Positions 1-10,487 of a stretch of 64,000 nucleotides of DNA are shown here, one piece after another. How positions within the stretch are numbered: position 1 is the stretch's first letter; each line of letters begins with the position of its first letter. Below the pieces are notes generated by a model, which did not search any database, was not told the origin of the DNA, and saw only the letters and a program-made list of their open reading frames with translations. This stretch comes from Mytilus trossulus (Eukaryota > Mollusca > Bivalvia > Mytilida > Mytilidae). A program made the translations under genes and the position numbers. The DNA lies in assembly GCF_036588685.1 (NCBI RefSeq), contig NC_086381.1:46561431-46625430 (forward strand). The letters run 5' to 3'.

Positions 1-3000
1 AAATACGGTAATTTTGTCTGGCGCGAGTTGCTTCCCTCTAATTTGGCGCCATTATCGGACCAGAGGAATTTCAAGGTCGCCATTGTCGATCAGCATACTA
101 CATTGATGAATACTACCATTTACATACATAACAGACATTGTGGTGAATATACAACGATGAAGGTAGAGTTATTACATAAGAAAACATATATTTCGATATT
201 TTAGGCAGCCAAATGTTACCAGTATCACGAAAAATACAAACTTGGGGGCTGTCTCAAAATACTCGCTACTGTTGAAAAGCACTGCGACTGAGACTTGTAC
301 GAGCACAATTTCTGTTCCATGTTTAATCGTTATAGCTGGTATCTTATTTATGTGTTTATCTTAGTATTTTCACCCTTTACTGGCAAGTTGTAAACATGTC
401 TGGCCCGTTTTGAGAGATATCCGTGTGCAAATGGACGAAGAGGAGGGGATGACATCTACCTACTATGAACCACCACAACTGTCATTGTTACGCTACTGTT
501 AATGTCAATGAATTAGTCTTTTTAATCATCATTTGGTAAATCTAATTTCGTAGCCAAGTTACATAGAGTTAGGGTCATATGTATGTGGGGTACCCCATAA
601 CTTCCCTAGGGCATGTACGGTTTCTACTCCCTTGTCCCAACTATATTTCCCTTCCCTTTTACCCTAAAACTCTCTCCTCTTACTTCAATACTTCCATCTC
701 CTTGTTCAAAGACAAAATAAAAATGACAACATGTATTTCCAAGATAACCCTTTTCTCTGATCCCTCATTCCCCTGTCTCCTTACCACCCCCTCAAATAAT
801 AATCAATTAAGGTTATCAAGGGGTTTGATTGACTTGTTTGTTTTTTTTGAGAATATTACATAATTGGCCTAATTTGTAAATGATAACCCTTACAGTAGGA
901 GGCAATACATCTGTACATCTTTTAAACATATATATATTGTATTTAAAACAACATTAAAAAAAATAATTTTGGGTCATTTTGGATTGATTTTAAGCAACCT
1001 GGTACCAATAGAAGCAATATTGTCACAGGTTTGTATATTGTGGTTTTATCTTTTTTAGTCTCATTTTCATTATTTTCTGTTAAGAAATTTGCATTTGCTA
1101 TATATTAATATAATAATTATTGAAAAATATTTTATGCATTCTCAAGACAAAAACACTTAAAACGCACCCATTATCAAATAAACACATATTAATATAGACC
1201 ATTCTACTTCTTTTAAGCTCTCGTAGATATAAATTAAATCCAACCATACATTTTTAAATGCCCTCAAAATATTTTTTTGAAGTAATGTGTTTTTATATAA
1301 AATATTTACATGATATACATGTAGCAAAAAAATGCAGGTGACAACTACTTTTGGCCAGGTACTGTATTTTGAGTTGAAAATAATTGTTGCTTTGTGCATA
1401 GTAATTTTTAATAAATACAAAATTTGTGTATCCTATATTCCAAATAGGGTACAAAAAGCCTCAGCATAATTTATTCATGAGGACTGCATGAGCTGCATTT
1501 TCAAAATTAAGGCAGCTGAACAGCAAGAAGCCTTTATTCAACCTATAGAAACAAAATCACTATTTACACTTGTTGTGCATGTAATTATATTTTGTTTGCT
1601 AGTTATTGATCACAACAAATTCTTCATTATTTTTACACCATAGTGGCAGGGGCATTAAGTTAGATTTTCCTTGCATTGTCAGTCTTATCAAACTTGCATG
1701 TACGTCCGAAATTTTCTGTTCTCTAACTTCAGTTTGTCTCTACAAATGTTATTAAACTAAATAAATTTCACAATTAATGCATATATATTATTCTTGTTAC
1801 CAACAAACACACATGAAGTTTAAATTTTTGGTGGGGTTGCTTTTACTTTTCTAGAGTTATGCCCCTTTCTAAATTTTAAAATAGCTAAATTTTTGTTCCT
1901 TTCTTTAACACAAGTTTGCTTTATTCAAATATTGTGATACTTATATGCAATGCTTACTACAACACAACTCAGATTAAGTAAAAATTTGGGTGGGGTCACT
2001 CTTTTCATTCTTTACATGCAAGCGGCTGCTCATCTGTGTCCTATGGACACATTCCCCATTATGAACAAGTCTACATCTATATGCTTTTGAATGTCAATAA
2101 TTGTTGATTTTCTGACAGAATTACTCTGATATTTAATTTCAGGCTGCAAGTACATTTGTACATGTACAGGCAAATGGAAGGAGTGATCTTGGAATGTTCA
2201 ACTTTACTTGGAAACTATTGGCACAGTACTGACAGAATTTTATGAGAAACCAGTATCATCTAGTCTTGCAACTGGAAACTATGTGTAAAGTGCTGAAACT
2301 TAAGAACAACATTCTACATGTATATGCAAATATGTGTTGCCACAATCCAATTGAGGAGCAGAGGTCAACTATAAATTGGAACTACATGTATATGCCTTAG
2401 TGCTGTCAAAATCCTTAAAAAATGCAATCAAAAGTACCTGCTTCACCTACCTGTCCCAATGATGAATAAAGATGATATATATATATATATTGAGTCTTAT
2501 AAAAAAAACAGTGAAGGAGAATAAAAATTATGAAGATATAGAGCTTATCAGCTAATGATTGTACATGTACATGACGTATAAATGGCAACAATGCTTACAT
2601 GTATACTAGAACATTTAAATTAACAATATTACATTTGTAATACATGTTTTATTTTGATCTCAGAGACATTTGAGGAATAAAATCAATAACGTTTCAAAAA
2701 TTTGATTTAGTTGAGCCTTTGTTTATGCCTGTTTTCAGGAGGTAATATGGTATACCAATGACTGTCAGTCACTCATTTAATAAATACTAAAAGGTACATG
2801 TAGTAGATAAACTATTTGTGTGCAATACATGAAGTTTACAATTCTGTCAATTCCAATGTATCATGGACCACATAATCATTTGTATGGTTCATTGATCATC
2901 AGTAAGTCCTCTGTTTTCATATGCTAAATTGTGTAATCAATAGGTCATCTTCATGTATATTTGGTGGATGTTAAGCAACCAACAATCAATCAATCATGAA

Positions 3001-3049
3001 TATTTGGTGTATTAAATGTATTATAACAAATTAAAATATCAAATAAGAG
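1..3049. other. Intergenic, no recognised gene
   Basis: AT-rich sequence. I see no exon of a known family on either strand. A pyrimidine-rich tract at about 600-800 keeps a short frame open but has no coding character. About 1800-2075 resembles 28960-29340, sharing phrases around 'gagttatgcccctttc' and 'aaaatagctaaat', so it is a dispersed repeat. The stretch 2960-2995 ('ggatgttaagcaacc...caatcaatca') has the look of the 3' end of another dispersed repeat and recurs near 43260. Confidence 0.5.
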
Positions 3050-3225
3050 GATGTGATATGATTGTAAATGAGACACAAAAGACCAAACAACACAGAATTA
3101 ACTATACATGTAGGTCACCGTACAGACTTCAACAATGAGTAAAACCTATTCTGCATAGTTGGGTTTAAAGGACTCGAAATGACAAATGAACAATTTAAAA
3201 TGATTCAAATGAGAAAACTAATGGG
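3050..3225 (+). repeat. Dispersed mussel-type repeat, family 1
   Basis: Diverged copy of a family that recurs in the window near 13840, 21396, 44750, 57310-57717 (reverse, most complete) and 61470. Shared landmarks are 'ggtatgattgccaatgagac', 'cagaaattaacaactatagg' and 'cttcaacaatgagcaaagcc'. Copies occur in introns and between genes on both strands. No protein is encoded in any copy I read. Confidence 0.75.
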
Positions 3226-3458
3226 TGATTTGTGTACAAAATAATGAATAAAAAACAAAAATGTCTGTCTTGCAGGGTTTATCTGAACTTAACCTAATTT
3301 CATGGATTTGTCTATTTCTTAATTCTAAATATGTTTCAAAATATTTGGTTGATGGGATGATTTTTAGAGAGTCACACATAGGGTGCGGGCTCATTGGTTG
3401 ATAACATTGCGAATAACTGTAGCCGGTCCCGCTTTGGCAGTCAGTTCCCACATTGTCA
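3218..3458 (-). other. Exon-like segment, unassigned
   Basis: On the minus strand a pyrimidine-rich acceptor (ttattcctccag) is followed from 3458 by about 100 bases of clearly higher GC than the surroundings. One frame stays open to a stop at 3218 and reads a Cys/Ser/Tyr-rich start (DNVGTDCQSGTGYSYSQCYQ). The other two phases close early. It lies downstream of RPS10 on the same strand but does not match an eS10 tail in any phase. It may be an exon of an unknown gene or an old repeat. Confidence 0.15.
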
Positions 3459-3494
3459 CTGGAGGAATAAAATAAGAAAACAAATGGTATATTA

Positions 3495-3770
3495 AAGAAA
3501 AAAAATGAATCATAATTTCCTGTCGATATGCACATCTACATAGTATGCCCTTATTATCTAAAAAGGTTTTAAAAAATTCTAATGTGCGTTTTGAGAGATG
3601 ATGAGAAACTGTTACAGTGCTATATTGCAGTAAATAAGTTCAAAGGGGCATAACTCCTAGAAAAAATAAATGAATTGTAATTTCCTGTTAACATGCACAT
3701 CTACATAGTACGTCCTTATCTAAAAATGTTTCATGAAATTCTGTTTGAGAGGAGTTGTGATGACAAGAAA
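3495..3770. repeat. Tandem pair of about 165-bp units
   Basis: The phrases 'aatttcctg' and 'atgcacatctacatagta' occur twice, near 3518 and 3682, in matching context, giving two diverged direct repeats. No coding potential was seen. Confidence 0.6.
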
Positions 3771-4724
3771 CAAGACTGACTGTACAGACGGGTCAAAAAC
3801 ATTATACCCTTTGCAACTCCGTTTTGTTGTGTATAAAAATAGGAAGATGGGGCATCATTGTTTATGAGGCAACTCTAAACCGGAGACCAATTTACATAGA
3901 AGATAACAATTATGTCCTCGTACAATTACCAATAAAACCATATACCACACAGTCAAACAATTAAAAGTCCAAGAAATTACTTTTTTGTATTTATTGCACA
4001 TAATGAATATTTAATTTGTTCATACTGAATCGTCACTGGCAAATATTTCAAACATAAGACGGATGAGAACATATAGAAAAGTATCAATTATGTAAGTTAT
4101 GCAAAGTAAAATGAGCTAGATATATGGACTGCCATATTGTTGTTGTGCTGGTAAGAATGAGTGAACAATTATGCTTGGTCCATGTATAGGCAAAATTCAC
4201 CCTTTTGACCTTACGAGGCTTCGTATGTATACATCCAGCTGTTTGAGCACCCTGTATAATCAAGGGATCATCTGTCAGATTAGTCATATTTCTATGTTAA
4301 ACATAAGATTTGAAAATAAGCAGATGTAGTATGATTGGCAATGAAACAACTATCCACCAAAGTTCAAATTTGAAATTCAATAAAGTAAATAAAAAAACAT
4401 CATCTCCTTTTATCATCGCGCATAGATTAGTTATACATTTCTTTGCCACGGTAAGATCAAAGACCATTAAATCAGTGTTCACAAATAAAATTGTCATTCA
4501 CATTTTTTTGCCGCAATGCCATTACCCCACTATAATTATTTTCATCATCAAGAATTTCCCTTATTATCTCACCTTTTAAAAAAGCATGTCAAAAATAGAT
4601 AGAAGTTAAAATTTGCCCGGCTAATATAGCGTTCCTGTGTACTGGGTGGAGTTTAAAAATTACCATCCAAACTTTTCCTGAACTTAGTAGTAGTATAGAT
4701 TTATATATATATAAAGTCTTAAGT
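3771..4724. other. Intergenic, no recognised gene
   Basis: AT-rich. A degraded fragment of repeat family 1 is at 4318-4365. Short frames on both strands at 4084-4579 show no family resemblance and overlap the repeat fragment. Confidence 0.5.
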
Positions 4725-5035
4725 AGTGTTTGTGACTGCCCGACACGCTGTGGATGTTCCTAGAAAAATCCCGACAAAGTAACCAAAAATTTTGCGGTCG
4801 TCCGCAAAGCATGCAGTATTGAGGAATTATATCATAGGTCGGAATACTAGGCCAGTCCCGGTTACTTTTGACAGCGGTGGGTCCAGGGGAGGGTTCCGGG
4901 GGGTGGGCCCCCCATTTTTGGACGATCAATGCTTTTGAATGGGAAAATATAGTTGGAACACCCCCCTTTTTGTCCTGGATTGGGAACCCCCTTTTAAAAT
5001 GGCTGAATCCGCCCCGATTAATCAATTTTCATATT
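4725..5035. repeat. GC-rich dispersed repeat
   Basis: An island of unusually high GC with runs of C and G ('gggtgggccccccat', 'aacacccccc', 'gaacccccttttaaaatggc') in an AT-rich setting. The wording matches a repeat common in mussel genomes (from memory). Frames open on both strands through it reflect base composition, not a gene. Confidence 0.55.
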
Positions 5036-6004
5036 CATGAAAAGGCGGAAAACAGCCAATTATTGAAGTGTCCTTTTATTTCTGCAGGAAAACCAATAAT
5101 CATTTTTGTGAAATAAGTTGCTGGATCCATTAGTCTTTTATAATAATAACACTTGCTCTGATTCACTTAATGATGTTTCTTTTTATTTAATTTGAAAATA
5201 TTTAACTATAATTAACAAAATTTTGCAGTGTAAAAATATATCTCATTATCGGGAATAATTAAACCCAGAAAATAACTGGAAATAAAGATATTAAAGAGAT
5301 TTATGACAGAAACAAACTGTTATAAAACGCTAAACAGATATCTTGATAAGTACCCGCCCCAATGCCTTTAAAGCATACTATACGGGGTTTATTTGCTTTT
5401 GAAAGCTGTACGATGACATGCAATTGTTTACATCGCTATTATTTGTTCAAAGTTTATCATTGCGTCATGGGCAAAACATTTTCAAAAATAAATCTCCAAG
5501 ACATCATTTAATATTCAACCGATATTTAATTCAAAATATGGTACGAAATGGACCGTGTAAGGTGAGAATGCGTTTTTGGAGCGAAGCGGCACCGTCGACG
5601 CAGTCATACATGTGACTTTGTCAGTATTTATATATTCTTTTTTTTAATGTTAATATGCTTAAATCACGTATATTTCTCTCCTTTTAGTCTTTTATGCGAA
5701 AAATGAAGAAAGCACTCTGAATTTCTGACCGTTCGTATTTCCTGTTTTGAAGAACGTTTTGCATCACTTGTTTACATCGTCAAGGGTGCTTTCATACACG
5801 CCCGCGTTCCAAAGTCGTCAACGCTATTTTTGAGAAGACCCCTGAAAGCGACCGTTTCCAAGGCACTCGTCGTAAGAAACATGCGTTAAAATATGCGCAT
5901 TGTTAAAGGGCCGAGCCACCTTAATGAGGCTTTGTTTGTTAATGTTATTGTCTGGATATAGAAGAAGAGTCTTTTTTTGTGAATCTCCATTGTAAATTCA
6001 TATA
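5036..6004. other. Intergenic, no recognised gene
   Basis: Mixed composition, GC-richer at 5540-5610 and 5760-5880. No frame gives a recognisable protein and I see no paired splice sites with coding sequence between them. Confidence 0.4.
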
Positions 6005-6218
6005 TTAAATCCTCAAACTATCTATGTATAAAACTGAAGGAGAAGTCTTTTTCCATGATGGATCTACACCAGACTGCCTGTGCCAAGATTTCTTAGCACG
6101 ATCAGGTAATGTTGCAGAACTTGAAGGACCAACAATAAAGTCGTTGTAAGCTTGTTTGGTTTTGTAACCAACTGTAGCAGTGTTCTGTTACCTTACGACG
6201 TTTGACAGGAATTGACAT
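6005..6218 (-). pseudogene. Frameshifted coding-like fragment
   Basis: On the minus strand an ATG at 6218 opens with MSIPVKRRK. The frame then has to shift in the next 20 bases (a GTAACA...CTACAG stretch) to enter a coding-like frame. That frame contains VGYKTKQAYNDFIVGPSSS and then PDRAKKSWHRQSGVDPSWKK, and stops at 6005. Codon use is more balanced than in the flanks. I do not recognise the family. The frame break suggests a decayed coding copy, possibly transposon-derived. Confidence 0.25.
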
Positions 6219-7380
6219 TTTTTAGCATAAAGATTTCTCATTTTTATGACCTAAAGGCTAAACGTTTTATAATATTTAGATGGCCTCATCCAAGCTGGAC
6301 ATCGAGAAAGTAAAATTTCTTAAGTCGTATCAGCTTGGGGTTTGTTTTTCTAATCATATCCTCTCAAATTGTTATCAAATGGTAGAATTTCTGACCAAAC
6401 AATTATAAGTTCGAATAGGGGATAATTAATACTAAAAGACTTGCTCATTTTCGGAGTTCGTATGGATAGTAAACTCCTGTGTTTGATCGTTTTTAAAATC
6501 ATCGTTTGTTCAAAGTTCGTAAAACAAGTTTGTGAGTGACGTCGAGAAATGCGGTCAATTCATTTCTTCACATTTCATTCATATATGCCTCTATATTTTC
6601 TTTAAATTAAAAAAATTGATGTCAATGTTGAAATCTTTGTTTATTATGATCTTTCAAAAACGCCATTTTGTAAAATTTATTAGACTGGTCCCGCGGAGTT
6701 ACTTAATTACAACGGAAATAATTCATTCAAAAATTGTAAACCAGTCAATCACGTGATCCGAAGAGAAAAATAAGCGGGAAATTTGAAAAAATACGAAAAA
6801 AAAATTAAAAAAATATAGCGACGCGGTCAGTGCAATAGGACAGCGGGAAATTGAAATAGCGCTGAAAATCGCGGCGCTAAAACGGCCTGGGGAGAACACT
6901 GCCTCAACCTTGGGCAGGGTTTGGGCAAACCAAAATATTTTTAGTTGTGGCTTCAAGCATATTTTTTGCTAAATTAGATTAATTATTCAGGAAAAGAAAG
7001 AGGAAAATCACATCCAATTCAAAGTCTTGAAAACTTAATTTCATATTGATTCATTTCTATATAATTCTTTATAGTATGCATTAGGTACAACTTTTATCTA
7101 CCTCTTAAAATAAATTGCCATAAGTCCCTCAACAATGTAGAGGAGGTATTGCTTAACATACCAGTGTACACTTGATCAATATCTTAAGTTTTCTGTTAGG
7201 CGTTTCATTATTGCATTTTTTAACTTTTTTCTTTTGGTCAGAATGTCGTGTCATTCTTCTGCATGTTTTCTTTTAACTTCCCATGTGGTATTTTCTGGTA
7301 CCATGGAATTTCAATGTTCTTTTACTCATTTACACTTTCAATAATTATAATATTCAAACAAATTTTACACATATCTTATA
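6219..7380. other. Intergenic or RPS10 3' intron, no exon recognised
   Basis: If RPS10 continues leftwards, this is its next intron. I read it for the missing C-terminal part of eS10 (basic, Gly/Arg-rich end) and did not find it. About 6820-6920 is GC-richer ('aaaatcgcggcgctaaaac') and looks like an old repeat. Confidence 0.4.
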
Positions 7381-7381
7381 C

Positions 7382-7556
7382 CTTTAGGTCTTGGCCTTGG
7401 TGCCTCTTGGCGTGTCTGTCTTTTCAGTGTTGCTGGTACAATCTCAGCTGGGAGGTGGAGGTAATTCCTCAAATACTCAATCCCTTCATTTGTCAAGTAC
7501 CAGTAAAAATGACGCCAAGCAAATTGTTCTCGGACATATCCTTGTGATTTTAAAGA
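7382..7556 (-). CDS. RPS10: RPS10 exon 3
   Basis: Acceptor ctag at 7560-7557, donor gtataag from 7381. 175 bases, phase 0 in and phase 1 out. Encodes the strongly conserved [14 protein letters not shown] core. Confidence 0.92.
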
Positions 7557-8477
7557 CTAGAAAAAACAGATTTGGCATTAAATATACATGTCATTAATTA
7601 CATTTTCCCTAAATAATCTCCAGTAAGATGTTATCATAATTAAATTGGTTATAGCAAAAATATGAAATCATCAATTAATTTAATTAAATCAGATTGGCAA
7701 CAGAAGTTGATGCCCGAAACTGATAGTCTTGTTAAAAGTTCATTGGACTGGTGCACAGCTGAGGGCATTTGCATCCAGTTACAAAATGTGGTGGCCAATT
7801 TGATCTTGCTGTAGAAGTATTTGTATATTTTGTGACTGTTAAGCATTTTGATTGATTGCTGTAGTCTTCACGATGAACTATAAAAACTACAGGCCCAGAG
7901 GTCAATTTTTGATTTTTTTAGTTAGATTTCTTTGGCCTGTAGATATGATTTTCAAAGGCCCGAGAGCAATTCTACTAGCCTGGGCTGTCTGGGCTGCCAC
8001 TCAGCGTGAAGACTTGATTTGATGATGTGTTCTTGGATGTCTTTATCTCTTATGAATAATTGACTTATCATTCATAGGATAATGCAGAGTGCAAGTACCA
8101 CTGTAAATTCAGAAATTATTGCGTGCATTTATTATTGCGATTTTGTCATTTTAGACTGAAATGCGATTTTAATTTTTACGATGTTGAGAAAAATCCCGAT
8201 TCAGATAAATATTTCAAAATGAGTTTAAATTATTGCGTTTACAACTCAGTCGCATTTTTTGCAATAATAAAATCCTTGCATTAATTTCTGAATTTACAGT
8301 ATATAAATACATGATAGTTAGATTGTGCGTACTCACTGTCAATGCTTTAATAACTTGAAGATTTGGAACATCAATATCTGGATGCTTTGGGGCACCAAAA
8401 TCTTTCTTAGCTACAAGAACACCTTCTTTGAAAAGATATTCAAAAATTGTAACTCTGTTCTTCTTGGGCATCAACAT
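7382..8477 (-). CDS. RPS10: Ribosomal protein S10 (eS10), partial gene
   Basis: Component of the 40S subunit, located near the mRNA entry side of the head. Two coding exons are visible on the minus strand. Exon 2 starts after acceptor ttatttcag; its ATG is at 8477 and it codes 47 residues ([20 protein letters not shown], then [26 protein letters not shown]), ending at donor ACA|gtgagt (last base 8337). Exon 3 (7556-7382) follows acceptor tttttctag in phase 0. It reads [20 protein letters not shown], then [20 protein letters not shown] and [18 protein letters not shown], and ends in phase 1 at G|gtataag. These match the eS10 N-terminal winged-helix domain closely. About 105 of the usual 150-165 residues are covered. 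The Gly/Arg-rich C-terminus should lie at lower coordinates but was not found. The gene shares a promoter region with EDEM2. Confidence 0.93.
8100..8300. mobile_element. MITE-like element with long TIRs
   Basis: The left end reads actgtaaattcagaaatta at 8100. The right end is its inverted copy (taatttctgaatttacagt, ending 8300). The arms continue inward with homology of about 45 bases ('attattgcgatt' versus 'gcaataataaaatc'). It is 201 bp, has no coding capacity, and sits in the RPS10 intron between coding exons 2 and 3. Confidence 0.75.
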
Positions 8478-8478
8478 C
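8337..8478 (-). CDS. RPS10: RPS10 exon 2 (first coding exon)
   Basis: Acceptor ag at 8480-8479, one leader base, ATG at 8477. Donor gtgagt begins at 8336. 47 complete codons, phase 0 at the end. Reading through the donor gives a longer frame to 8214, but conservation stops exactly at the donor. Confidence 0.92.
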
Positions 8479-9181
8479 CTGAAATAAGTACATGTAAATT
8501 TATTTTCAGAAACAAGAAACTTATATATAAAAAAAATATATAGGAAAACATGTACCTGTACATGTATGTGAAGGTAAAAGCTAAAACTTTCACCTCCATC
8601 TAAAATTCTGCAGCTCTTTTCACATAAATTTTAATGAATAGGAAAACTTGTAATGTCATACACATCAGTATAAGCTGTTCTTATATTTTTTCGTGAATAG
8701 TCGCAGCCCTTATTCAATATGACTGAAAACTGGACTACATGCAGTTTCTTACATTTTGTCAACCTCATCTCTTTTTGGAATGTGGGAAAATTGACCATTT
8801 TTACTTCATTAAGGAGCGGGGGCGTAACTTCTTTATTCTTTTAAACTTTTATATTTTCTATCATGATGATGTTGATATAATCAAGCGAGATAAGAAAATT
8901 CTGTTATATCCAGTAATGGCACTCATACCACATTTTAGCTGCAGAATCCCTTTTCTTTCTCTTGGGTCCTTCCGCACACGTCAATACACCTCATCACTTA
9001 TCCGGGCTTACCCAGCCACTTGAACTTTTGAAACATACAATAATCACTATTCCAGTGTGGTGTCAGATATTTTGTTTTCAGACGTCAAAATTTTTAGGAA
9101 CCTGTGTGATATCCAGTAATGGCGAACAAAAAGCACTAAGGTATATTATCCATAGGCCACCATATTTGAGAAACACCATAC
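8479..9181. other. RPS10 first intron (part), no other gene
   Basis: AT-rich. Short frames at 8739-9201 have no recognisable content. No further exon of RPS10 is expected here except through alternative leader splicing. Confidence 0.5.
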
Positions 9182-9750
9182 CTATAGTCGCCGTCAGCTG
9201 AAATTCGTAGCGGTTATCAATTAAAATAATCTAAACTATCAACCACGTTCACTCGAGATATATAGTTTTTCACATTCCATTCATAAATCGCAAAAAGAAA
9301 AACCACTACTGACCTACCTTTTAAGTGAATGCACTGTGATAATCCTGACCTTCACATTTTCGAAGACTATTTTGAATGTTGGAATCCGCCATTGTTTTTT
9401 CCAAAAGTGTTCCCCTGGAGTTCAATTTCATAACATTTGCATAAAGCGCGGGAAACCGTATCACATCAGTGAAAAGAACTTTTCAGGAAACTGCGTAAAT
9501 GACGAATTTCACATGTAAACAAATGATCCTCATAGAAACGAAGATGGCGGAATTACAATGGAAAACATTCTGGAAAATGTGAAGGTCAGGATTATCACAG
9601 TGCGATCACTTAAAAGGTAGGTCAGTAGTGGTTTTTCTTTTCGCGATTTATGAATGGAACGAGAAAAACTATATCTCGAGAGAACGCGGTTGATAGTTTA
9701 TATTATTTTTACCGATAACCGCTACGAATTTCAGCTGAAGGCGACTATAG
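9182..9750. mobile_element. Foldback element, arms about 170 bp
   Basis: 9182 begins ctatagtcgcc and 9750 ends ggcgactatag. From there the two ends stay complementary for about 170 bases inward, through 'cagctgaaattcgtagcgg', 'ctcgagatatat', 'aaaaccactactgacctacc' and 'gataatcctgaccttcacat', with few mismatches. The centre of about 220 bp also has partial inverted symmetry ('ggaatccgccat' versus 'atggcggaatt'). No transposase is present, so it is a non-autonomous foldback or MITE-type element. It lies in the first intron of RPS10, about 0.6 kb from the shared promoter. Confidence 0.85.
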
Positions 9751-10297
9751 TAGCTCGGAACCGTAGCTCTTTAACCAAATCTTAGGTCCTAAAGCTACAG
9801 GTCCGCACCATACCCAGACACTTTAGGTGTAACTATTTTGACTATCATTATTTACTCCTACTGTATAATAGTTAAAGCGGTGTGTTTAAGAAGACTATGC
9901 AACCAATTCAACAGAAATTATTTAACAATGTCAGAAATTAAAGACACATTTGTAAAAACAAGGTCCTGCTTCTGGCACAACAGTAAAAGTTTATAGGAAG
10001 ACTTGACATTGGAGCATTCGAACACAGTTACCAATAAACCCTGTGTTTGTGTGTGAATGATGGTAGTGTTTCGTTTGTCGTGCATTGCAAATAATGGAGA
10101 TATATGCAACCTGTGTGAAAACCGAACGAACTGGTGCACATTTCAAGTTTAACTGTACGCAATTCGATATGATCTGCGACAATTTGGACAAAACAAAAGA
10201 TTTCCTGCATTTCATTATTTATTTGTAGCTAATCGTTTCATTATGATGACGAAAATTAGACAAGATTTTAACCGATTCATTTAAAAATTTCACTCAC
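9751..10297. other. RPS10 first intron next to the shared promoter
   Basis: No exon seen. Short minus-strand frames at 9918-10215 overlap each other in different registers and show no conserved family. Confidence 0.5.
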
Positions 10298-10380
10298 TTG
10301 CTGCACTTATTTACGACAGACCGGAAAAGGAAGTTCAATTATTCAAATCTCGCGTAGTACGAGACGCAATGTCAGCCCCC
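10298..10380. promoter_or_regulatory. Shared RPS10/EDEM2 promoter and RPS10 TOP leader exon
   Basis: On the minus strand CTTCCTTTTCC (10333-10323) is a good 5'-terminal oligopyrimidine start, as expected of a ribosomal protein mRNA. The leader runs to 10298 and meets donor gtgagt (10297-10292), which would splice to the RPS10 ATG exon at 8478. EDEM2's ATG is only about 48 bases the other way, at 10381. An ETS/GABP-like CCGGAA core lies at 10321-10326, and the interval is relatively CpG-rich ('ctcgcgtagtacgagacgc'). The positions are seen; the start sites themselves are inferred. Confidence 0.65.
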
Positions 10381-10487
10381 ATGAAATGTCGATATGTGGC
10401 AGTAATAATAGTTTTTGTTGCTTTATTCGAATTGACATGCTCTCATTTGGGCAAAGCATACTCAAAAGATGATATCCTAAAATACAG
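10381..10487 (+). CDS. EDEM2: EDEM2 exon 1 (signal peptide)
   Basis: ATG at 10381; the hydrophobic stretch [14 protein letters not shown] is a signal peptide core. Ends in phase 2 at AG|gttact. An in-frame stop follows directly in the intron. Confidence 0.85.

Noticed and set aside
4684..5116. Overlapping ORFs on both strands in a GC-rich island
   Set aside because: Composition-driven frames through a dispersed repeat; checked against the missing eS10 tail and no match.
8214..8336. Extension of the RPS10 reading frame past residue 47
   Set aside because: Conservation ends at donor gtgagt and resumes at the 7556 acceptor; the extension reads intron and MITE sequence.
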